NCBI GenBank assembly: GCA_023375675.1
Contig: JALQBC010000034.1
Span: 186,001-250,000, forward strand
Length of the DNA stretch: 64,000 bases
Source: Cytospora piceicola
Lineage: Eukaryota > Ascomycota > Sordariomycetes > Diaporthales > Cytosporaceae
Reading direction: 5' to 3'
Both the position numbers and the translations under genes were made by a program. Of this stretch, positions 55,919 to 64,000 are shown in pieces. Every line of letters starts with the position of its first letter. Position 1 is the stretch's first letter. The notes below the pieces were generated by a model, which saw nothing but the letters and a program-made list of their open reading frames with translations, did not search any database and was not told the origin of the DNA.

Positions 55919-56494
55919 CTAGTGAGACCAGAATGCGTTTGTCATCAACGTTTGTGATAGCATCCTGTCATTGTACGCGATGGCTGCGGCAATCGCATGC
56001 GTGCCGGCCTTGTTGCGATGGTTGATGACCAGCTCTGAAGCCCATCCTGAAGCTTTCAATGCGACTCGCTTCAGTCTCGATGTTCGGAATTGCTCTGCGA
56101 ATGGTTGCTTGAAAGAAGCGATTTCATCACCCGCGCGGTATGCCTCGTCGGCCAGGAGAGTTTCGACACCCATTCTGATAACTTTAGGGATAAGGAGGTT
56201 AGAGTAAACGTCGTTGATGGCACCGAGATCAGCTGAAAGCAAGAGTATGTTGCCTTGCCAGTAAGCGCCTGATGAGAGGAAGACTGGAGTCTTTGGGTAG
56301 TACTCCCAGATTGTAATAATGTCGACCTCAGGCTGGAGGGCACCTTCATCGATGGCGATGATTTCTGGGAGGAAAAAGTCATACTCTGCAAGCTGAACCG
56401 CATCCACCGTATTACAGACGACAGCATCGGCTCGCTTGAAAAGGTTCTTGATGAGGCGCTTGAGATGACGCTTGATTGCTTGGGACAGTTTCAT
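55919..56494 (-). pseudogene. Fragment of an AAA/helicase-like P-loop protein
   Basis: A minus-strand frame of 191 residues with no intact N-terminus or Walker A motif. FKRADAVVCNTVDAVQLAEY followed by FLPEIIAIDEGA matches the layout of a superfamily-1-like (DNA2/NAM7, AAA_11/12) helicase, where a Walker B IDE follows the V-C-x-T strand. LLLSADLGAINDVYSNLL stands where the L(S/G)D-x-x-Q-L motif would be, degraded. The remainder (FAEQFRTSRLKRVALKASG) could correspond to the segment before the Q-Y-R-M region, but that motif is not seen. It is most likely a relic of a larger fungal helicase-like gene; moderate to low confidence. Confidence 0.45.
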
Positions 56495-56583
56495 GCACCA
56501 GTCCCTGTCAGCCTTGGTTCCCTGGATTGCTGGGGGTAGGGTGCGATCACTCCCTTGCCAGGCTGAAAACTGTGTGCCTTGGA

Positions 56584-56595
56584 TACCCTAGGGTA
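56584..56595. repeat. 12-bp palindrome TACCCTAGGGTA, copy 4
   Basis: Exact copy, 773 bp from copy 5. Confidence 0.9.
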
Positions 56596-57356
56596 GTTCC
56601 AAGTGAGAAGAATGAGAGCGTATTCGCCAAACAGCCAATGCATCCTGGTCATCATCCCCACCTGGGCACTTCCAACATTGTTCATTTGGTTGATATATAG
56701 GCTGCCCACGAACTCAAAGATGGTAACCCTTGACTTGAAAAGTGGATGGAGGTCATGCGGCACTTTTTAACATAGAAGCTGGAGTCACAAGCAAGAGCTA
56801 CCAAATAAACCCTGATGCTTTGCCTCGATGCTGACGGTAAACAAACAGCCACACGTCAATTCCGGGTGACTGTTACCACCTCTACAAATTCGACGATGAC
56901 TCCTTTGCAGGATTGCACCGCCAAGATCTTGGTCTCATGATTACTCACAGGATCATATAGCCAAACAGCAGATACAAACAGCCGCAAGCAAAGCAAATAT
57001 CTACTCCAGGATTGGAGGATTATGGTTGAGCTCGTACATGTAGTGTTCCCCCTTCATAAACATATTCATCGCATCTCACACAGAGATCCCAGCCTAGTAA
57101 AGCCGATTCACTTCCCATTCACACTCTTCCACATGTGCTCCGAATCTTCTTCAGGTGCGCAACCACTCTGGGGAACTAATATCAAGATCCTCCTATCTAG
57201 GTACCCCCGAACACAGTGCCCAGGTGGCTCTGAGGACCGCCTTTGCCCAATTCTCAACCAGCCGCTCTGTGATGGGGACTGACATCGATGATGGTAAGCG
57301 ATACATAAGTCAATTCACAACACTGGAAAACGAGATTCGCGCCAAGTCGTCGTCGG

Positions 57357-57368
57357 TACCCTAGGGTA
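57357..57368. repeat. 12-bp palindrome TACCCTAGGGTA, copy 5
   Basis: Exact copy. Confidence 0.9.
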
Positions 57369-59660
57369 GCGATCACGTATATCCTGAAAAGGGATCTATG
57401 ATAGAGCACGTTTTCGGATAGTTTTGTCTCCCTCCATCAACATGAAACGGTCCATAGTCCACCTAATCTGCACAAAACATAGATCTCCCTTTTTGGGGCA
57501 TTCGACCGAGAAGACGATTCAGACCACATATGTAAGCTTGACCGATGCAACCCCGTCAAGCAGCGGATCGCATCTTGATATAAAGGCTCTCAGCTAACGG
57601 ACAGGAATTTTGGTGGTTATCAAAATTTATGGACGAGGCCCAGACTTTGATGGTCATGGCCGCTCTCAATAAATGCAGTGCTTGGTCTCAAGGGGATTTT
57701 ATTCAAATGTTTGAGGCCCAAGGAGACCATGGCCAACTTGTATGAAAGAAGTGTTCTGTCACCCGCGAAACGGATCTATTGCGATGAAGCCACCCTAATC
57801 ACCGTATCTCTCAGAAGCGAATACAACCCTTGGGAACTTGCTGTTCTTTGTTCATACAAGTATGGAGATTCTGTTCATCGTATTATCAATAGTGGCGTGA
57901 GGTGCACAGATCACTTAGCTCTGGAGTCCCGCCCTGGTCATGAGACGTATCTTCCAAGTCTGCCGTGGACTGGTGGTCGGTCGACTTCCATATTCCCTTG
58001 TCGCGCCCTGGCGACCGCATGTCTCAGGCTCTCAGGCAACCTACAATATCATGTACCCAAGTACTCAAGTACGTAGTGGAGCTTTTCTGATCCACCCTCG
58101 GCAGACTTCACTGTTCGAACCAACACGAGTGATTATGGAATTCTTGCAGAACTTCGCCCGTCATGATGTTTAATCCAAAGAAGCATAGATATGAACGGGG
58201 CCGTCGAGTTTTGGTCTAAGCATGGCAATTCAATGGTGCCGCGTTGGGCTTAAGTCTCTGATGAGGCGATAGGCTGGCGACCCCTGACCGGGAATAAGTC
58301 ACTTACACTAAAAGGTACCCAGGTACGGATTACTTTGTTTTTATTCCGTTCGGTCAGGGGCAGCGACTGATGTGGGCCTATCGATTGATCTAAACTTAGA
58401 TCTTACCCCGGGTAGCTTCCCCACTGGTCGGCCGAGTGTACCGTGTGCCGTGTAGGATGACGGCCTCTCACGTTTGTCCTCTGTTTTACAATTACACGTA
58501 TCAGGGCCGGGACCCGGACTTTGACTGGTACTCCGAGTACAACAGCATGTGATCCTATAGTAGTATAATGTCCATTAGATACCAACCGATCGCAAGTAGA
58601 TTGTGTAGATTGTTGCCGTGGTTCTTCTATCTCCGAGTTTCTTCCCGGGCCCGAGTTCGCAGTCCGTCTACAGTGGGACTCCAGGCATCAAAAGCCATGC
58701 TATGTCATCAGTAAATTTGTAGGCACCACTTAGAGCCAATCGCAGTTACGGCAGTTCCAGGGCTGTTTGTGTGGCTTTCTATGAGCGCTTCCATCCTTCT
58801 TTTTTCCTTGTTCCTCGTCCCTTTCACAGCCCGCCAACCGCCAGATGCTACCCCGCACAAAAAATGATTTCCAGAGGCGAACAAACAGAAGACAGTAAAA
58901 AACAATATATTGGAATCATGAAACGTCACTGGCGGTGCCAACCCCCAGGCTCCCGCAATGAAGGACGGCCAGCAGGGGCGTTTCATGCACCAAGCGGGAT
59001 GGATCGTCGAGAGGGTGGAGACATCTGGACTACACACACTACACACACTACACACAACACCCTTGTCGCCCATGCGAGTTCCCAGCGAACGGCGTAACGC
59101 CGAAGAAACACGACCAGGGATCTTTTGCAGGGATCAGGGAAACTGCCCGACCTCGACTTGGCCTTTATCCCCGACCGGAGCCTCCTGACAGGTCCACATC
59201 AGCTCATCCACGGCGTCAAGCACTTGTGGGTTTCGAAACAACACTCACCACTCGATGGGCCATAGCCGACTTGGAAGAGGCAATGAAGCCTGGATTCATG
59301 GTGGAGGCACGTCGGTCGGGGCCCGGTGGGACTCCTGAATTGTTTACAGGTCCCCATGGGCCCTGGCCGTGGTGACCTGCTATGTACGTTACATGTATTA
59401 TAAGGACGGTGGATTTCCCCAGCTTGTCGGGCCATAGATCGTCGACTTGAGATCTTCGTCAAACATCGTTTTCTTTCTGGATTATTCTTCTGGCTTCAGG
59501 TCACCAACCCAGCGGGTTATTCATTCATTCTCCTGGTGCTAGTTCGCCTTACTCATTACTTTCTTTCAAACTGTCGACACAGCCTCTTGATCAGGAAGGG
59601 AAAAACCGACCGAAAACCAAATACATCGACGTAAACTTTCGTTGACAGCTTTAGACCAAT

Positions 59661-62600
59661 ATGCGTTTCCAATCTGCCGGGGCTTACGCCTCCCTCCTGC
59701 TCTTCTCCGGAAGAGCACTCGGAGCTGTCATGGGAAACCCAACAAATGCAACCACAACACCAACCGGGGACGATGAGGCTTGCGAGCCAGACGAGACTGT
59801 CACCTCGACGATTCTGCCAACATCCTCAGCACTGCCAGTAACTGCCTCAGCCGCTCCTGGGTCTGCCTCAGGATCGATTGGGTCTGCCTCCGTCGTATCT
59901 CAGTCGGCCTCGGTTATACCCGGATCCGCCTCGAGAGTCCTGTCCGTATCCGCCGCTGGGTCTGCCTCAGCGGTCGCCCAGGTGAACGGAACTTCTGGCG
60001 AGGAGTCTACAACCCTGACCATCCTGACAACATCTATCCGAACCGTCATCAGCTGCGCCGCCAGCGTTACAAACTGCCCGGCCAACTCTGCTTCGCTGGC
60101 GAACCTGGCCTCCTCCGCTCCCGAGCAAATGTCCACTGTGCTGGTCACGGATACTATTCAGCTCGCGACGACCATCTGCCCAGTTACCGCCGCCGAGGCT
60201 GTCTCGTCCAGTGTTTACTCCGCCGCTGCTACTGGAGGAATTACAGGCATCACGGTCGTTGCCCCCGAATCAGTATCAGTTTCCAGCCAAGCTTCTCTGC
60301 CCACTATTGTCTCCTCTGGTTCCGGGAACGGCGTCAGTGATAGCGTCGGACCTTCTGGAACTGCTACTAGCTCAGTTGCTTCTGTAGGCACGACTCTGCC
60401 AGCTGTCAGTAATGGTATTGGATCTTCCGGAACTGCTACTAGCTCAGCTGCTGCTGTAGGCACAACTCTGCCAGCCGTCGGTAGTGGCATTGGACCTTCC
60501 GGAATTGCTTCCAGCTCAATTGCTGCAGCCGGTACCTCACTGCCATCTGTTGGCGGTGGAGTTGGCCCATCCGGCCTTCCCATAGTCTCCCTCGGCGGCA
60601 CAACTTCTGCTGGAGGTGTTCAGGCTTCCGCCTTCCCATCCGCCGTCTTTTCTGGCTCTGCTGCTCGTCCCATCCCCTCCGGATCGGGTGTTGCTCCCGT
60701 CCACAGCGGCAGCCAGGTCGTCCCCCGCCCTCTCGCCAGCAGCGCCAGTGTTCGGCCTTACCCCTTGGGCAACTTCTCGATTCCATCCGTCCAGCAGGTG
60801 ACCTCGACTGTCTACTCTACAAATGTCTACACGGTAACCTCTTGTGCGGCCTCGGTCACCAATTGCCCTGCACGTGGCTCGGTGGCCACTCAGGTTGTTC
60901 CTGTCTCTACCACGGTCTTTACCAGCACTCTGGCTTCGTCTGAGGTTGCTGCCCTTTCCAGCAGTGCAGCTGCTTCCTACTCCTCGGCTATTGCATTCTC
61001 TTCCTCTGCTGTGATCACTGGTGCCCCGGCTACCACTGTTGCTGAAGAGCAGACGACTTTGACCGTTCAAATTACACATGTAAGTCACTCACAGCCCCTT
61101 ACCTGTGGACGAATGTTTGCTGATTCGAGACATTCCAGATGCACACTGTTATTTCTTGCGCCGCTACTGTCACCAATTGTCCCGCTGCCTCGAACACGGT
61201 GGCCGTTGCCAATGCCATCTCTTCGATGGGCTCTTCTGCCATCCAGACTGTCGTTGTGACTAGTGTTGTTGGCGAGACCACGACGATTTGCCCTGTCGCC
61301 CAAGCTTCCTCCGTCTCGTCTCAAGTTGTGGCCAGCTTGAGCTCTGCTGTCGTAACTACCATTGGTGAGTCCTACTCTAACAAAATACATCCTTTTGTTG
61401 TTTCTTTTCAGCTAACAGACTATGTTTCTAGTTGCTGGTTCCACATCCTATTACATCCCCAGCGCCTCCAGCGTTCCGACCCCTGCGGCCGCTCAGACAT
61501 CATTCATCACTACTGTTTCGCCAGTTGTTTCCGTCTTCACCGTCAGCTCGAGTGGCGTGGAGAGCGTATATACGAGCTCATTCGACAATGTCCAGACTGT
61601 GACAAATGTTGTCCCCCAGGCGGCCACATCTACGGCCGGGGCTCTCTCCGTAGCAGTTTCCCCGAGCGGTGGCGCGGAGAGCACGATCATCAGCTCATCC
61701 GGTATTACCAGCGCCTTTACGAGCATCGTTCCGGCTCAGACCATCGAGACTCAGCGCACCACTATCCTCAGCAGCTCAGTTGTCCAAGTGCCAACTGTAG
61801 TTACAGTTACAGTCTCTGGAGTGGCCCAAGAGTCCTCAACAGTCGTCGAGTCGACGAGTGTTTTTAGCTCGGTCGCATCCTTCAGCGCCACGCCATCTGC
61901 TCTCGCCCAGAGCTCCGTCTTCGCCAGCAGCTCTATTGTCCAGGGGTCTTCAGTCGTTGTCGAGTCCACCAGCATTGCAAGCTCTATCGTGCCAGCTATC
62001 CCCACAGGACCGGCCTCGTCCCTCGTCTCCAACTCCCAGTCTTCGGCCACTGTGATATCTGTCATCCCAGCTTCAAGCATCATCACCACGCTTGTAAGTG
62101 GCGTGGAACAAACCTCGACGTCTGTCTACCAGGTCACCCAGACCGTAAGTGCCGGGGGCTCAGCTTCATCGTCGGTCCTGGCCGTCGCCAGCTCTGCGAT
62201 TGTGGCCGGTCACCCCAGCAGCTCCATGATCTACGAGACCCAGACCATCAGCTCCCAGATTCCCGTCGAGACTGTCGTCACCGTAACCCTTGGCAGCCAA
62301 GTCTTGACCTCTACGGTGTCCACATCTGCAGCGATACAGACCCCAGCCACCACGGCTGCGCCCATAGTTTCCACCGCCTACGTAACCGTGGGTGGAGGCA
62401 CCGTCCTGACCAGCACTTACACGGCGTCCGAGGTCGTGGCCCAGAACACGGTGACCCTGACCATGACTGGCGGTGCCGGGGTCGTATCTACCTACGTCAT
62501 GACCGTCTCCCAGGCTCAAACGGTCACCCAGAAGGCGTCTAGCCCCTCTGCTTCTCTCGGTGGCCAGTGTGTCCCGTCCACGGTGACGCTGGTTTCTGTG

Positions 62601-62669
62601 TCGACTGTCTGTGCTCGCAATGGAAATGCTTGTGCTACGGCCACGAACTTGCCCTTGATGAGGTTTTAA
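59661..62669 (+). CDS. Secreted mucin-like Ser/Thr-rich cell-wall protein, 960 residues
   Basis: Exons 59661-61079, 61139-61364 and 61432-62669; introns of 59 bp (GTAAGT...CCAG) and 67 bp (GTGAGT...CTAG) keep frame. The N-terminus is a signal peptide (MRFQSAGAYASLLLFSGRAL). Nearly all the rest is Ser/Thr/Val/Ala. A module CAASVTNCPA occurs three times (around 60055, 60847 and, as CAATVTNCPA, 61160), and two of these are followed at distance by TTICPV. Between the first and second lies a 24-residue tandem repeat (60345-60560). The C-terminus ends VPSTVTLVSVSTVCARNGNA... without a hydrophobic GPI-attachment tail. Such proteins are heavily O-mannosylated and sit in the wall or are released; roles in adhesion are common but not shown here. 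Confidence 0.88.
60345..60560 (+). repeat. 72-bp (24-residue) coding tandem repeat, three units
   Basis: Units 60345-60416, 60417-60488 and 60489-60560, consensus IGPSGTATSSVAAVGTTLPA plus VGSG, with a fourth partial copy of the start. Likely to vary in number between strains. Confidence 0.9.
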
Positions 62670-64000
62670 GAGAGGGGAATGGATGCTCTTATATCTATAC
62701 ACGTTTGTAAGAGTGGAAATGGAATATGAATGGAAAGGCGAAGGATGCTGAAGTAGATTTTTCTTGTACTGGAATGGTCACATGCTATGGTTTCTGTTTT
62801 CCTGGGGTGCAGGGGAGTAATGGATTGGGTCCGGTCTCAACGAGTTATTACTCTTGGCCACATTTTGTACATATTTGATATACGCCGCCTGGGTTTTAGG
62901 CCATGTAAATGCAGCGATAGTCCGATCTGTTAGGGCCAATATCGACTAGATTAAAGAATCTCTCCGCGTGTATCTTCAGATCCTTCCAGGACATCTGGAC
63001 CACATGTGACCATTAAATGTTGATGCCTTCACTTACGGTACACCTATGCAATACCTTCCACACATTCTTGTAACACATCTCCCTTGGTATAGCCTTCCTC
63101 ATAATGCTCTATCGAATCTCGAAATAGCAGCACAAAATGTGGTTTCTCTTCTGCATATCCGAAAGTCCTCCCCGACTTCATGTAAGCCAGCCTCTAGGAT
63201 CTACAGGGTTAGGGTCAAAGCAGCATTCATGCACCCCCCCCCCGCTCCAGCAACGAAGCAATTCCGTCGACTCCCTGGAAGTTCGTGCCTTTCCCAAGGG
63301 GGATGATACGGAAGAGGGACCAAAAAGAACCGGCTGCTTGCATCCTTGCCACCTTGCAGTCTTGCAGGAATTTGATGACCCCTGAAAAGGGCTCGTTGGC
63401 ATCCCATGTAAGGGAGGATCTACGGTTTCCTAATAGGGACGGCCAGGAAGGTGGGTTCCGAGATCAAGCTCAGATCTCGTATGTATTGGCCCGTAGAATC
63501 TGTCAAGCTGGGGTGATATTCGATGCCAAGGCTGGATCTAGAAGTTTTCGATTGGCGGAAAGTTCAGATCTTTTTCCTCGTTGAGACACCTTTTCATCGA
63601 TCTCCCGAGACCAGGTCCGCTTGGGCCAGTCCATGGATCCGCACAAGTTTGACGACGAGCCTTGGCCCAGGTACGTGATGAGGCGACTTCTGGACTTGCT
63701 AGTCACCTGTTGTGGGCCATAGCCATACGGAGTTTGGATTTTTGACTGATGGCTTCATTCAGAAGCATAACCCTGGTACGCTGTCGGGGCGACCTGCCTG
63801 AATTCCTAGCTCAGACCGTCCCCGGACGCCGCCACTCGAAAACGGCCCACGCTCGCCAAATTTGACACCAGCAAAGAAAAGAATTACGAGGGCCTCGATA
63901 TTAGCCATCGAGGGAAATCTTCCCGTTTATCCGATACATAGATAATTGCAGATGATGTGAGCTTCCTGGGAGAAGGTGTTTTCGATAAAGGGGCCGCGAG
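62670..64000. other. 3' flank of the mucin-like gene and gene-free window end
   Basis: No supported gene on either strand up to the window edge; C9 run at 63235-63243. Confidence 0.5.

Larger units (their letters stand above)
56495..59660. other. 3.2-kb gene-free region upstream of the mucin-like gene
   Basis: No supported gene. Two TACCCTAGGGTA palindromes (56584, 57357) and an ACACACT microsatellite near 59033-59061 lie here. The last ~100 bp are the leader of the gene at 59661. Confidence 0.5.

Overview
This window is nuclear DNA of a filamentous ascomycete (Pezizomycotina, most likely Sordariomycetes). The evidence is short GT-AG introns of about 50-190 bp, often with CTRAC/CTAAC branch sites, and typical fungal families: Zn2Cys6 regulators, MFS drug transporters, a HET-domain protein, a Sec72-type TPR protein, LysM and mucin-like wall proteins and small secreted cysteine-rich proteins. 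No tRNA, rRNA, CRISPR array or bacterial-type feature was found. Genus-level placement is not possible from what can be seen.

Layout. 1-7.3 kb: a transporter/regulator group, made of the tail of a fungal transcription factor (cut by the window edge), a DHA1-type MFS transporter, a complete Zn2Cys6 regulator with an apparent GC-AG intron inside its zinc-binuclear cluster, and a DHA2 (14-TMS) MFS pump. 7.9-14.4 kb: a repeat-rich, AT-rich island holding a TIR-bounded MITE-like element, a 14-bp-period satellite, an 81-bp minisatellite, a frameshifted ankyrin-repeat pseudogene, one intact 85-residue gene and a frameshifted small CxxC (DnaJ-zinc-finger-like) gene. 15-24.4 kb: a HET-domain gene, an AT-rich block with a decayed class V chitinase 3' fragment, a secreted PAN-like/Ser-Thr-rich protein, a Gfo/Idh/MocA oxidoreductase and a sulfotransferase-like P-loop protein. 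26.6-31 kb: conserved housekeeping-like genes of high GC (an integral membrane protein, Sec72, a small conserved basic protein).

35.7-41.2 kb: the most unusual part. Three divergent paralogues of a cysteine/histidine-rich protein lie on the same strand within 5.5 kb. All begin Met-Cys and share a W-x-C-C-x-C motif and a C-x-H-x-C-C-x-x-C motif, with different low-complexity inserts or tails. I know no named family for them; a zinc-binding fold is the natural inference. 44.8-52.8 kb: a five-exon conserved fungal hypothetical protein with a 19-nt exon, a three-exon secreted Cys-rich protein, a membrane LysM protein with a PPPY motif, a phospholipase-D-like protein with two HKD motifs, and a 61-residue secreted six-cysteine peptide. 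55-62.7 kb: a 15-bp minisatellite, a helicase-like gene fragment and a 960-residue secreted mucin-like wall protein.

Across the window the intergenic DNA carries repeated perfect palindromes (TACCCTAGGGTA five times, TACCTAGGTA at least six times), far above chance. All multi-exon models were assembled by eye from reading frames and splice consensus and need transcript support. The least certain junctions are in the 47.8-48.6 kb gene and in exon 1/2 of the 44.8-46.7 kb gene.
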